DNA of 64,000 bases from Pithys albifrons albifrons (lineage: Eukaryota > Chordata > Aves > Passeriformes > Thamnophilidae), in NCBI RefSeq assembly GCF_047495875.1, contig NC_092459.1, positions 42,644,490 to 42,708,489 on the forward strand, in the 5' to 3' direction. Within the stretch, counting starts at the first letter, position 1, and every line of letters starts with the position of its first letter. The notes below the pieces were generated by a model. It was not told the DNA's origin and ran no database searches. It saw only the letters and a program-made list of their open reading frames with translations. Below, in pieces: positions 12,662 through 25,188 of this stretch. The position numbers and the translations under genes are program-made.

Positions 12662-13174
12662 CTTTAATCTGAGTAACAGCATTATCTCACAGAGTACTTA
12701 ACTAGGGGATACAGAGATGTGCATGTAGAGATGTGAATATTTCATAAAAGAGACATTGGTAACAATCAGGATGACAACAGCTCAACATTCTTCTTGGTTT
12801 TTTTTTTCACATTCAGTATTTTTCCTTTGCAGTGCAACTTTAACCAAGGGCGAGAAGACAATTGCGCTAACGTCTGGACTCAGAGGACTCTTTTTCCCAT
12901 TAAAAGTTACTACCTTTCCATTTTGATCTAAACAGCCCAGCAATGACCAACCTGCAACTTTCACACTCAGTAGAAAAATCTTCCCAGGACCCTTGGCCAC
13001 AGACCTTCCAAAATTCTCATCAGTGTAAGAGTAAAGACCATGGACAAATGGCAGTCCAACTTCTTCTCGGAGTATCCCATACTTCCCTTGCAGCCCTTCC
13101 TTTCTTCTTCTTCCTAAGTCACAGTCTTAGTAAACACTCACACACACACACCCTTCTGCTGCTGAATATCTGCC
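12662..13174. other. Spacer between two LTRs, unclassified
   Basis: About 500 bp of mixed composition, including a (CA)n tract at about 13139-13152 (acacacacacac) in its last part. It may include the decayed 3' part of the LTR that is clear from about 13175 onward, but I cannot align it with confidence. The 196-codon frame at 12943-13533 spans the junction between this spacer and the antisense LTR and is not a gene. Confidence 0.45.
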
Positions 13175-13645
13175 CTGTTCTGAGTTTACTTCAAGCCTCC
13201 CAGCAAACCTGCTTCCTACAGGATCACAGCATCCTTTGGGTATCCACCTGCTCCAATGTGGGATCCTTTATGATGGGCTGCAGGGGGACAGACGTCCTAC
13301 TATGGTCTTTCCACGGGCTTCAAAAGAATCTCTTCTCTGGTGTCTGCAGCACCTCTTTCTGCTACTTCTTCACTGCTTTGGGGGTTGGCAGGGTTGTTTC
13401 TCTCACATATTTTCACATACTCTGCTTGCTGTTGCTACACGGAAGTGTTTCTCCTTTCCTAAATACATTATGCCACAGGCACTACTACCATTGTTGGTGG
13501 GCTAGGCCTTGGTCAGTGACAGATTCATCTTAGAATCAGCTGGTATTGGCTCTTTCAGACACAGGGGAGACTTCTAGCAGTTTCCCACAGAAGCCACTCC
13601 TGTAGTCTACCTGATGCCAAAACCTTGCCACACAAACTCAACACA
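13175..13645 (-). mobile_element. LTR fragment of the same family as the 24 kb LTR, minus strand
   Basis: Read on the minus strand it opens at 13645 with tgtgttgagtttgtgtggc, an LTR 5' terminus. It then follows the same order as the LTR at 24078: a caaggttttgg word, a cctgtgtc..agagccaat block, a tgaccaaggc block, a TATA-like gtatttagg, an agtgaagaag block, a tgctgcagacacc block and a ctgcagcccat block. Sequence is lost or too decayed to recognise beyond about 13175, so only U3, R and part of U5 are clear. No target duplication can be defined because the second end is missing. It is more diverged than the 12 kb LTR. Confidence 0.75.
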
Positions 13646-14149
13646 CTTGTGTAGTACACAAGTATGCTGAATGTACAAATATGACAAGAGAACATTTTCA
13701 GAACATCCCTCTTGGTACAATCATGAGTAGATCTGACTCTCAGTGAGTTCAGAGGTTGTATTTTCACACCCACATAAGCATTCTAATTTTTCTGACACAA
13801 CTCCAATGTGTATTTGTACTGGCCTTCTGTCATTAGTTGAGTCTGATTATTGCCTCTTGCTCTTTAAGCCATTAGCCACTGAAACCCCTTTAATTCTCAA
13901 GAGTAAAATGCATGAGCTCAGCAGTGTAAACAGTCTCTACAACATTTTAACGAAGGAAGACTGACATGCCAGCAGCAATCAGGACGGTTCCTGTATATGC
14001 ATATATTTTGTGTATCCTGTGCAGTATATAGAGTGACATGGTCCCTTGACGCAGAGATATGGCACAGAAGTACACTCCTTACAATACAACCTTTTTTTCC
14101 TGTGGACAAAGGGAAAATGGAAAATGAGCAGGGGAGTAGGTGAGAGGAG
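13646..14149. other. Non-coding spacer, nothing recognised
   Basis: About 500 bp between the LTR fragment and the CR1 element. Its last part could be decayed CR1 sequence upstream of the recognisable reverse transcriptase segment, but I cannot support that. The frames of 119 codons or fewer are domain-free. Confidence 0.45.
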
Positions 14150-15247
14150 GAAGGGGTTTTTTGAGTTTTTTTATACAAGCTTTTGATACTATCTCTCACA
14201 GTATCCTCTGGGCAAAATGTCCAGCATATATGTACATAATCCACTGGGTGAACAGTTGGCAGAAGGATCGGGTTCAAAGAGTTGTAGTAAATGGGGTAAT
14301 TTCAGGGTGGTGGTAAATCAGTAGTAGGGTTTGCCAGGGCTCAGTTTTAGGGCCAGTTCTCTAACTATTTTCATCCATGACCAGGACAAAGCAGTAAAGC
14401 ACACACTAATTAGGTTTCCCAACACCACTAAATTAGGAGGAGCTATCAATTACCTCAAGGTTACAGAGATCTTACAGAGACATCTTGATGGATGTCACAG
14501 ACTGTATGAAATCTAAAAGGACAAATGCCAGATTCTGGGACGATGGCATGCTGGATGTATAGACTGGGGCACAGAGACTGGAGCGCAGCCATATAGAAAG
14601 TCATCTTGGGATTTTGTTTGATGGCAAACTCTGTATGAGTCAACACTGGGTCCTGGCAATCAAAAGTGTCAACCACATCATAAGGCACATTAAGCACAGT
14701 ATGGCTAAGTGGACAAAACCAGTGATTGTCCTATTAGACTCCACACTGAAGTAGCCTTACCCTTGAGTGCTGTGTGAAGTTTGCGGATTCACGATATAAA
14801 AAGCATATAAAAATATTAGAATGTGTTCAAAGGAGATTAATAAAGAAGGTGAAAGAACTAGAGTCCCTGAATTATAAGAAGCAGCTGAAGATACTGGTTT
14901 TGTTCAGCTTAGGGAAGAGAAGATTTTAAAACCTCCTCCTGAGAAAGAGTGGAGAAGAAGGTGCTGATCTCATCTCTTTGATTTCTGCTGGTAGGATAAG
15001 GTAGGGTGGCTGAAAGCTGTGTCAGGCAAAGTTCCAACTGAATATTGCGAAAAAGGTTCTTCACTGAGAGGGTTGTCAAGCAGTGGAACAAGCTCAGAAG
15101 GAGAGTTGTCATGGACCCATGCTGGAAGGATTTGGACAAAGCTCTTAGATATATGGTTTAAATTTTAGGTGTCCTGTCTGGAGTCAGGATTTGGTGAACC
15201 TCTTTGGTTCCTTCCAACTTAGAATATACTATGATTCTGTGATTCTC
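14150..15247 (+). mobile_element. 5'-truncated CR1 LINE, end of RT region through 3' tail, plus strand
   Basis: CR1 is the main non-LTR retrotransposon of birds, and its ORF2 encodes endonuclease and reverse transcriptase. Translating in broken frames gives the CR1 order: SFDTISHSIL near 14176, then a QRVVVNG-like stretch, a G(V)CQGSVLGPVL-like stretch near 14325, and TKLGGAINYL near 14430, with the expected aspartate-rich active-site box degraded. The post-RT region follows. The 3' end has the standard ttcttcactgagagggttgt block (15057-15076) and closes with tatgattctgtgattct at 15231-15247, the CR1 terminal repeat. Many frameshifts and stop codons make it inactive. Truncation at the 5' end is normal for CR1. 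Confidence 0.9.
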
Positions 15248-16073
15248 TAATTCCTCCTCTGCCTCCTCAGGCATTGATAAACATTTGATAGAGAGGAGTT
15301 AAGCTAATTTCCAGTCATTACTGTCTGTCCTCAATCGATTTGGAAGGGCCACTTCCCCTCTTTGAGGCATTGAATAGGAACCTGGTTTAGTTATATGTCC
15401 ACACAGTACAATTATAATTTCTGAGAACAATAAATCAAAACAAAGTTCATGGGAAGCCAGTACAAAACTATGTTCTTAAGAAATAGACACAATTCAAAAC
15501 ATTGAATTCAGACATCACCATCCGTGCTGTTCCATTAGAGCAGACGCTTAGGAGAGGAATCAATTTTAGAGGAAAAACATGCAGATTCTACTGGAAGCAG
15601 AGAGGTGATATTTTTCTACCCTACCCTTGGCATATCAACAGGAGATTACATTGTCACATATACAGTATTTGAGTAAATGTATCTTGGAAGGTACAGATAT
15701 ATAGGGGTAATGTCCATTGAACAGGAGACTGCCCCTATGAAACGGCCATATCTGTTTCACCACATTACTTCTAGCCCTCCTTGATGATACCACTAATCAG
15801 ATGACAGTGGAGAGAAAGAGGCACCCTAGTTCACCAATTGTCAGCTGAAATACATGCCTCTTTATGGCACCTAAATTATGCTAATGTGTGGTAAGACTTA
15901 GACCAAGAATCAATCTATATACATTACAAGCCTCCTAGCAACCAGGCATCCAGTGACTAAAATCCATCCAGAAGCATTTGGGTCTTGACATTTAGCAACA
16001 AATCTGGATGTTTTAAAATACAAACAAAAAGACATATATGCATGTATGCATATGTATATCTCTTTATAAGGAT
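15248..16073. other. Non-coding spacer between two CR1 copies
   Basis: No recognisable element or open frame of note. It ends in an alternating atgcatgtatgcatatgtat tract at about 16039-16058, just before the antisense CR1 end. Confidence 0.5.
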
Positions 16074-16455
16074 AGAATCATAGAATAGCCTGGGTTGGAA
16101 GGGACCTTAAAAATCCTCTAGTTCCAATCCCCCTGCTGTGGGAAGGGACAACTTCCTCTGGACCAGGTTGCTCAGAGTTCCATCCAACCTGGCTTTGAAC
16201 ACTTCCAGGGGTGGGGTATCCACAACTTCTCTGAGCAACCTGTGCCAGCGTCTCACCCTCTTGCAGTAAACAATTTCTTCCTAATATCTAATCGAAACAT
16301 ACTCTCTTTCAGTTTGAAGTCATTCCCTCTTGTCCTGTCACTATATTTTATTGAAAATAGTCTCTCTACATCTGTCTTGCAGGTTCCCTTCAGGTACTGG
16401 CAGGCCACAATCAGGTCACTCCAAGGCCTTCACTTTTACTGTCTGAACATTCTCA
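16074..16455 (-). mobile_element. CR1 LINE 3' end, minus strand
   Basis: The plus strand begins with agaatcatagaatag followed by gggttggaagggacctt, the reverse complement of the typical CR1 3' end. It continues through the antisense equivalents of the CR1 3' region: a caacctggctttgaacact block, a ctctgagcaacctgtgcca block and a ttgtcctgtcac block. It fades at about 16455 after a gccttcact..tgtctgaac stretch. Only the last 380 bp or so of the element are present. The 112-codon frame at 16242-16580 is chance sequence crossing its edge. Confidence 0.93.
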
Positions 16456-18599
16456 ATTATACATGTGACTTCATATTATATATGACAATAATTGTAATAA
16501 AATATTCCAACATCCAGTGCCGAAATTTAATGAGAGAAGTCATGCATAAGACCATATCTGCACCCTATGTTGTAACCTAAAGCATTTCAGCCATTTCAGC
16601 CAGTTTGTGAAAAGGTACTTTGTCAAGTTACAAACAAAAACACTATCAAATTAGATTTAATTATTTAGATTTTTATAATACTTGTTCACTGAGTTACTGG
16701 TGTTCTATAGGGTGATGCATACCACCTACACTTCCCACATCAGAAAAAGAAAGATCCTGTCAGTTGAAAGAGTGGACTTGGGTCAATTTAAAACAGGCCC
16801 CTTGAACTACAAAGGATAGGAAATCCCTCTGGGAATACACCTGTTCTTTAAAAATGTTTGCAATTTGTATTTAAGTGGTGACAAGTGATGTATAGATGAA
16901 AGAGCAAAGCATCAGTGGTACATAAGAAGATCACATATACATTCCACAAAAGATATTGCAAAGTCATGCTCTTAAAACTTGGCTTTCAAATTGTCTTTAG
17001 AGGAGGGGGGGGGTAAAAGTCACTTGTATTTTTTTATTTTTCTCCTGTGTCTATAAATGCTTCTCTCTGTAGAACTGCAGCTGTCCACTTTTAAAAAGAT
17101 TAAGAACACAGTCTCCAAGAAATAAAGCATTAAATTGAATGCTTCTGACACTGAATGCATGCTTTGCAACACTCAAGTCTTCTATCACACACAATGCACA
17201 TACCTGTGGTCACACATCCCCATCAGCAGTGGATAATCCTTTCAAACAGCCCATGCTACAGCACAATCACAGAGAAAATGATCCTATGCTTTCACGAGCA
17301 CTGTAGGAGTCCCACTCAGAGCTGGTTGACCTTTGCCCGGGTTCCAGTTATATGCTTTTGATTGTGTGACTTTTAAAGGCTAATTTGTCTTCACAAGGAA
17401 GACCACACTTCTGACAGTAAATGTATGAGCTCAGAAATACTGCTCTGCTTATGCTTGAATCCTTTTAAAGCATCTTGTATTAAGCATTTTAGGGTTTTTG
17501 CTATAATACATTAATTTAGTTTATTCTTCTCTATCAGAAGAATATGCTATAAGTGAAATTAAGAAGCTGTTAAAAGTGAAATATAGCTCATGATCTATGT
17601 GAAATGATCTGCTTCTTCCATCTGATGTTCCTATTACTTCTTGATTTCAGCTTAGGCTAATCTATATGCATCATAGAAGGTTCAAAATCATGTTTACTGA
17701 CTGTAATGACTTTAAAATCTCATATATCTGGTTGTACTAGAATGAAGCTTTACTATTTTGTTGGGGTTTTTTTCTGTTATCACAATCCCAGGACAATTCA
17801 GTAAGCAGCACAATCCAACAGGCTGCATTACTGTATACAAAATGCAACCATGGGTTTTATTGTTTGTTTTGAAGAACAGCAGCTTGTGATATCTGGAGCA
17901 CTCTCTCACTGTGAATTGTGATCTCCATTAAAAATGCTATGTTGTCATAAATATGGCACCTATCAGATGGACCAAGGTCATGCAATGGTATTTTACATAT
18001 GGCTGTGTAAAACAATGGCACAATTTTCCATAAGAATATGTGAAAATAGGGACAGAACAGAAGTGCAGAGAAAATGCAGCCAAAACCTTAATGAACAGTT
18101 TGCTTCAAACTATGCTAACTGGCAATGTGATCATTTATCATTTCCAAAGTGACTCCAACCCCATGCAGATGGGTGACTGACTGAATGTTTGATTTTCATA
18201 GCTACAGAAGAGATTGTTTTGTTTCTTGTAGACTTTTGCTGTTTCCCCTCTTGAAGATCTTGGTGCATCTCATTAAACATATATTTCTTAACTGGTAGTT
18301 TTCTGCTTCCTAAGGAAGTTAAATGACCTGACAGCCTGAGTATGAGGTCAAAAGCCAAAACTGACACAGACTCGCTGTGGGGTTTGGATTTAACAGATGC
18401 CATTTTCCCTAAATGAAGGCAGTATTATTTAAGAACCACAAAGAAAGCAGCAAGGGATAATTATTATTTTACTGTGTTTTGGAAACACAGAGCAGCAAAT
18501 CTATCCACCAAGCTAGGCATGAGTTGCTGTGAGATTTTCAGTTTTCTTCTCATTACTATGAGAGGAGACAAATTTTGCTGGACATCATGCCGTTAGCAA
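16456..18599. other. AT-rich non-coding DNA, nothing recognised
   Basis: Contains a nine-base G run at 17005-17013 and no open frame over 90 codons. No repeat family, exon or RNA gene is recognisable. Confidence 0.55.
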
Positions 18600-19234
18600 A
18601 ATAAAAACAGTTGCTAAAGGAAGATGCATGTGGGAACTGTGGGCTGAAGGCCAGGCTGAGGAAAGCTGTTTTATTTTCTAATCAGGGTGGAGAAAATCAG
18701 TAACTACAGCAGTCTGAGGAGAGAGCTGTCGAGGAAGCTGTGCCTGACCCCTGCCTCACTCAGCACCCTTTTCCAGCTGGCAGCTGGGAGCTAGCTACCT
18801 AGAGACAGCAGACAGACCTGGATGAGAAAGGAGGCCAAAATGGAGCAGGAACCAAGAGGGAGCTAGTATGAGTAGGAGGCTGCAGCTGGGTGACTTCCAC
18901 TGAAGCACAGAGCATCCACCACAAAAACTGTCATGGGCAGCCTGGCATCATTCTGGCCAGGAACAGCTCGGGGCAACTTTGCCAGCTGCCTCACAGACAT
19001 CTGCTCTTCACTACTGCCAGCACCAGGAAGATGCCAGTGTGTATGAAGAGTTGGTTTATCAGCCCAAAATCCACAGATTGCTTTGGACCTATGTCAGGGT
19101 TGGGCCAAGTCTATGCTCAGCCCCTTTTGGTTTGCTCCTCTCTTCTCTCTGGGACAATCAGCATTCAGCAAACTTGTGTACTCAGTCAATACACTCATCC
19201 CATGCCACATGTAAGCTTCCAGTGCTGTTAATAC
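18600..19234. other. Moderately GC-rich unclassified segment
   Basis: GC content rises over about 600 bp directly upstream of a CR1 tail. Overlapping 113- and 114-codon plus-strand frames (18890-19231 and 18979-19323) exist, but the second runs into the CR1 tail and neither has a recognisable domain. It could be an old repeat into or beside which the CR1 inserted. Confidence 0.35.
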
Positions 19235-19377
19235 TTTCTCTAGATTCTGAGGTAGATGTGTTTCTCAGGGATACGCTTAGAGACATGGCTTGTTCAGTGG
19301 TGGACCTGGCAGTGTCAGGTTAATGGTTGGAGTCGATGACTGTAGAGGTCATTTTCAGCCTTAATGATTCTGTGATT
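19235..19377 (+). mobile_element. CR1 LINE 3' tail fragment, plus strand
   Basis: The sequence follows the end of CR1: a tctcagggatacgcttagagacatgg-like block, a gtggacctggcagtgtcagg block and a ggttggagtcgatgactg block. It then has a ttcagccttaatgattc stretch and a closing attctgtgatttt. Only about 140 bp remain, a strong 5' truncation. The left edge is approximate. Confidence 0.85.
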
Positions 19378-22300
19378 TTAGGTGACCAGGTAGGGATAGA
19401 ATCCAGAAATCAGAGAGTGAATTGTCATTAACAGCCAAGTCCTCAGGCATCCACTGCGTGACCAGGTTGTCAGGAATATCAGGGGAGGATACTCTTCCAG
19501 TCTCAAGTAGAGCTTTATTTGAAGTTTATGTGGACCACAGGTGGTTCTCAAGATTTCACAAATTAATGGAAAGTAGCAACAGTAAAAGCAGACTTTTCTG
19601 GACATGGCTATGACTGCTGGATTCTCTGAGCCCATTAATGACATCCTAGGGCTTAGTCCCTAGTTCTCAGGACAGATGATTTACACTAGGCAGCTTTGTG
19701 GGAATGCTTTTTTTGTGATATTTTCAATTAAAAGCAATGAAAAAAACAATATTGGGTGTTTCTCTCCCTCCCTGCAGTGTTTCCCAATCAGAAACACTTA
19801 AACTATTTCCCTATCTGAGTATGTGTTAGGAAGCCGATACAGAAAAGCACCAAAGAAATGCACTGAAAAATAGCAGGAGGCTACAGTATTAACTTTAAAA
19901 GCTATTAGAAATCAATCAGTACTTCAGCAGGGCCCGAGGGGTAGACTGATGTAATGGAAGGCAGTCTATTAAATATAAAAGTCCATTAAGCAACAAGTTC
20001 AAAGCTCCAGTCCTCCACCACAAAAAAATTAAAGCAAAAGAGACAATGGCAGCTAGGACCCTTTTCTATCACAGGTTCATAACCTGAGGGTTTGACTCTA
20101 ACAGTTGTGGTCCCATGGATGGATCCAAGTAAGCAGGATCCAAGTAGGCAGACATTCGTAGGAACTTATATTCAGAAAACAATGAAGGTAGCTACCCTCA
20201 GATCAGGCATTCTGTTCTGGTGTTTGTGCATGGTGCCTTAGTGCTATTTAGAGATCACTTTAATAACTTCTTTAAATTGCAATGCCATTGATATGAAAAA
20301 AACATAACATAAAACAAAAACATAAACCCCAAAAATTTACCAACACCAAAGAAAAGCTTAGGGAAAAACTACATCTCAAGCACTTCTTAAGGACTATATT
20401 TCTGTCTTATGGAGATCACCTCTTCTTGGCAGTTAAAATTGTACTCGATACATGTAAAAATGTACATATATAAGGTCATAATAACTTGTTCCCTAAGTCT
20501 TTATGCTCATGCAAAATGAACTGGCAGCTAATGGGAAAAAAAAATTCTTCCTCTATTCTGAATTTGTCATTTAATCTTAATTCCATAAGTCAGCTTAAGC
20601 AGAAAAAAAAAATTCATATGATGAGGCAGAGGTCAAAGGAATAAAGGGGCTGTTTCAACTTGCAGTCCCTGACAGTAGTACAAAACTTATAGAAAGCTGG
20701 GGTAGGTGAAACTTTTAGATTTGGAAACACCACTCAATTCAAGCCACCTAGCAGGTGAAAACACAGGAAGCACTGCCTAGTATTCTTAGAAATTCTGAGG
20801 CAAAAAAATCCTTTATTTTAGGAAACTGTGATGTAATTTCAAGTAAGAAACATAAATGTTGTCCTCTCATATTTTTCTGAAATATTTTTTATCTTACTCA
20901 CTTCTCCTCACCTTTTCCGCCATTGGTATTGCTTCTGTACTTCCAGAAACAAGGTATAACATTTGCACATAGTAATGCCTTGGTCTCTGAAGAGGTGTTT
21001 AAATTGGCTTTAAAAAGAAGTCCAAAGCAGAATACGCAAAATCATTTACTTGTTGCCTCTTATTTGCTACTACCAATGGTGGGAAGAGTCATTGCTCCAA
21101 ACAGCTGATTGAGTTGAGATGTAGAGGCAGGTGTATTAACATTGTAGGAAAGAGTGAATGTTGGGTTCAATCTAACTGGTGAGAAACCTTCTATAATAAT
21201 GAAAGTCACCAATTTCCACTATATGTTATAAAAACACCAAATCCTGGGAACAATGGAAAAAAGCACATAACTGCATGTGGTCCTATTGTGCAAGATTTTA
21301 CATTTAGAACCGCCTATAGTTAGTGGAGAAGAGGGGCCTGATGTGCCGGGGAGGCACTGCAGAGTAAATGCCAAGGGTGAGCTGGAATATATTTACAGCT
21401 CACTATTGCCCTCTAGTGTAAGCTGTACAAGTGTTTGTTGTACTTCAAGTGCTGAAGGAGAAAAAATTCGAAGTACAGCTCTTTCCATGGATAAGGAGTT
21501 TTATACAATTTCAAGATAACCTTGAGAGAATGTGGTGTTGGGAAGAAGAAGGGGGGAGTTTGGAAATGTGATGAAAATGCGCCGTAACTTCTCACCCCTG
21601 AGTTTTTGGAGAAAAGACATTCACCTTGGAAAATATTTGCTTCACAGAACTTCTGTCTTCTAATTTAGTTGCATTGTATGGCAACAAATAAATTGTTTCC
21701 TGAATGTTACAGGCAAGACAAGACAGCAGAAGATATTAATTTCAGCTCGATTTAGAGAATAAAAGAGCTTTTATTTTAAAGAAAATAACTTGCTCTTGGT
21801 CATTTCTTATATATATGTTTGAGTTGGGTTTAATTCTTTTTTCACTTAAGAATATCTAAAAGGATTTAAAGAGTGTGTTCGACATACCAGGATGTGTAAA
21901 ACACTAGGGTGATAAATCTGATTGAATATTTCTGAGAACAATGTTTCCAAAATTCTTTGTATCCTGGGAAGCCATACTGTTGTAAGTGGAATAAATTTAA
22001 ATTTTAACGTATAAAAATATATCTAAAGAAGTAATAAAATTACTAATGTAATTTTCTGCACAAAATCTTATGACTACTACAATTTAAAATGAGAGATAGA
22101 TTAAAAACTGATGACAGGATGGAAAACAGAATAAAAGACTTTTCCCTTGCTAAGCTTTGATTGTGACTAGTCTCCATTTGATCTTAATCTATCATGTAGT
22201 TGTACCAATAAAGGGGACTTCCACAACCATTTCTATGAAATACTGCTTGTTCCACCTGCAGCAACACTCTCTGCTTTGCTTGCCACTACTAGTACTTTTC

Positions 22301-24077
22301 TTTTTTCTGCTTAGTCTCTGCTAAGTTGTCCAGACCAGCAAGTGGGATTCAGCAGTTCATTCATAGGCATTTGTAATATGGACATTCACATTTTTTGTTT
22401 GCCATCAGTGATCTATGCTGCCAGTAAAAACATTCAAGTACTAGGAAGTGTGATTAACTTTACTTTAAAAAAAACACAGATTCAAAACTCGGAAAGGCCT
22501 ATGCCTAAGCCTAACGTAATGAATCCACATGTAGCCATTCACATAGAAGACCTCTAAAGTCAAGATGAGTCCCTGCACCTGGTCTCCAAATATCAAGAAT
22601 GTGTTGAAATTCCACATTGTTTTCAGAACAAAGAAATTTGGGAAATAAGCTGCTTCCCTCTTTACCCTGTGCTTTTGCACTGCTACAAAGTTCAAGCTTA
22701 TTTTTACTTCCAACTTTACTCATCCAAACTTCCTGCTTCAGTGCAGCTGTCCACAGCCAATTTTTGCAATCTACTTAATCAGAGTCACTTAGTCACTGTG
22801 ATGATACTAAGTCTTCATTCTTTCAAATATTCTATTGTTAGCATAAATCAAGAGCAAAAGAACATTTGAAACCCTGAGGACTGCACATTGAATGTCAGAC
22901 CTCTGTGATTTGATGAACTGGAATGAATAAAATTCCTCAAATGTTAGAGTTTATCATGGGGCAACTGACAAACTCTTAGCTTAAGCACTGCTGGCATGGC
23001 GTTATCATACTGACATCAATTGCCACAGCAGATAATGTATGTGGGTTTGACAAGTTCATTCTTTCAGAGACTGATTTGATAATGATTATTTTACAAGGAC
23101 TACCCGATAGATGAGATTAAAAATTAAGCAGATATGCTCATCAGAGAGTATCCCAATTCAAGGATCATAGTGAATAGTATATACAGATATTAATTTATTT
23201 ATTACATGAATCCAGAAATGACAGTTTTATTCTGGATCTTGATCTCATTTGCCTGTTCTCCAGTAGTGTGAGATAACTATATTTACAGAGCAGCTACATT
23301 ACTCTGATTGCATACAACTGGACTTTTACTGTCTACATATTTCCATTGTCTATGGAAAGATGAGTTATGCTGGTGCTAAATGGAATAACAGAAAGTCAAA
23401 CTCAGCATATATATACATATATGTATAAAACCATGGTTAAGATATTTAAGTATTTACCAGATAAAAAGTGTTCCCTTGGCTGAATTATTTGGGGGGGGTG
23501 GTAACAAAACAGTAAAAAAGTCTTACATTTGAAAGAATCCCTAAACAATAAGGAAGGAACCTTGCCTTTTCTAAGCAAACATATACACTAGACCTAGATT
23601 TATACTAGACCCAGTATTCAGAGTTACCTTTTAACAATCAAATAGAAACACTTAATGTCCCAGATGGGAGATATACTAAGTTATATTCATTTAAAAAAAC
23701 CCAAATCTTACCCGGAAAGACCTAATCTAAGCATAATGAAGAAAAAAAGGAAAAAGAAAAAAAAATTGTTTTTCCCAATGATCTGTCCAATACCCTTCTT
23801 CTTTCTAGCATTGCTTGCAAGATGTCTGCCTTTGGAAGGTGACCAATTCCAAATTGTGTCAGGAGAATCTCTCTCAGGTCACTCTAGCTTTTGAGTCTCA
23901 CCCAGGGACTGTCTGTAAAATACTGTTTGGCAGGTGCTTTAGTCATTGCGAGGAACCTGGTAGCAATTTACAAGACATGGAGGACAGAGAGGCAGCATTG
24001 AGAAATACCCTATGCACACACACCTTGGGATAAAGCATTGGTAGAAATTTCCATTGAACCTGTTTTTGTCAGATGCC
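19378..24077. other. Non-coding DNA, no gene seen
   Basis: Nearly 4.7 kb of unique-looking DNA. Small structures inside it are a 15-bp direct duplication (20121-20135 and 20136-20150, ggatccaagtaagca), a CTCF-like motif near 21402, a 16-bp AT palindrome at 23412-23427 and an eight-base G run at 23491-23498. Open frames are 88 codons or fewer and domain-free. Confidence 0.55.
21402..21420 (-). promoter_or_regulatory. Candidate CTCF-type motif
   Basis: The plus strand reads actattgccctctagtgta. On the minus strand this gives acactagagggcaat, which fits the core of the vertebrate CTCF motif (ccactagagggcgc type) with a few mismatches at flanking positions. CTCF binds such sites to anchor chromatin loops. 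It lies in unique DNA with locally raised GC content (about 21310-21430). By-eye matching is weak evidence, and a chance match in 64 kb is quite possible. Confidence 0.3.
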
Positions 24078-25188
24078 TGTACTGGGTTTGCACAGCCAGG
24101 TTTCGGTAGCAGGGGGGCTACAGGGCAGGGGCAGCTTCCACCATGTCCAGCAGAGCCAATGCCAGCCAGGTCTAAGACAGACTTGTTGCTGGCCAAGGCT
24201 GGGCCAATTTGAAATGGTGATATCGCCTCTGTGATAATATCTTTAGGAATACAAAAAAAAAAAAAGTTACTGCACAGACAAAATTGCAGCCAGTGAATAA
24301 TAGAGAGAAGTAACTCTGCAGACACCAAGGTCACTGAAGAAAGAGGGAGAGGAGGTGCTCCAAGCTCCGAAGCTGAGGTTCCCTGCAGCCCATGGTGCAG
24401 CCCATGGTGAAGCAGCTGTGTCCCTGAAGCCCATGGAGAACCATGGGATTGCAGAGATCCATCTGCAGCCCATGAAGGAGAACCATGCTGGAGTGGGTGG
24501 ATGCTGGAGAGGGCTGTGAACCCATGGGAAACCTCTGCTGGAGAAGGCTCCTGGCAGGGACCTGCAGACTGGTGGAGTAAGGAGAATGTTTTCTGGTAGA
24601 AGTTGTGACCCTGTGGAGGACCAATGCTGGAGGAGACTGTGCCTGAAAGAATGCACCCCATGGAAGAGTGATCCACTTTGCAGCAGTTTGTGAAGAACTG
24701 GTGCAATGGGATGGACTCAGGTTGGAGAAGTTCATGGAGGGCTGTCTCCCATGGGAAGGACCCTATACTGGAGCAGGGGAAGGACTCCTCTCCCTGAGCA
24801 GCAGCAGAAACAACATATGATTAAGTGACTGTACCCTCCCTTCCTGAATTTCTTGAACTTCTGAGTGGGAGGAGATAGAGCTTGGACAGGAGAGTGTCAT
24901 GAGGGGAAGGTGTTTTTAAGATTCATTTTATTTCTCATTACCCTGCTCTGATTTATTAGTAATCAATTCAATTAATATCCCAATTCAAGTCTGTTTTGCC
25001 TGTGTCAATATTCAGTGAGTGATCTCTCTCCTGGACCTTATCTCAACCCATCAACTCTTCATTATATTGTCTCTCCCCTGCCCACTTACAGAGGGATATA
25101 GATATCCCTACAGAAATATAGACATAATCTGCAAAGACAGAGTGGCTTTGGTGGATGCCTAATGTCCAGCCATAGTCAACTCACTACA
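24078..25188 (+). mobile_element. Full-length solo LTR, plus strand
   Basis: This 1111-bp element starts tgtactgggtttgc and ends gtcaactcactaca, both terminal motifs of a well-represented avian LTR family that I associate with ERVL-like elements. Internal order is ggtttcggtagcaggggggc, a gagccaatgccagcc block, a degenerate TATA region at about 24236-24250, then a long R/U5 region. That region holds many short repeats of cagcccatgg (about 24385-24480). The closing part contains ttatttctcattaccctg; the poly(A) signal expected nearby appears mutated (aatcaa at 24961-24966). The 5-bp flanks atgcc (24073-24077) and ctgcc (25189-25193) match at four of five bases, a decayed target duplication. There is no retroviral coding sequence. 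The 255-codon minus-strand frame at 23939-24706 is antisense to it and a by-product of the internal repeats. Confidence 0.9.

Noticed and set aside
12943..13533. 196-codon plus-strand open frame
   Set aside because: It spans unclassified spacer and the antisense LTR at 13175-13645, contains histidine/threonine codons from a CA repeat, and has no domain.
23939..24706. 255-codon minus-strand open frame, the longest in the window
   Set aside because: It is antisense to the solo LTR at 24078-25188, low complexity and explained by that element's internal repeats.
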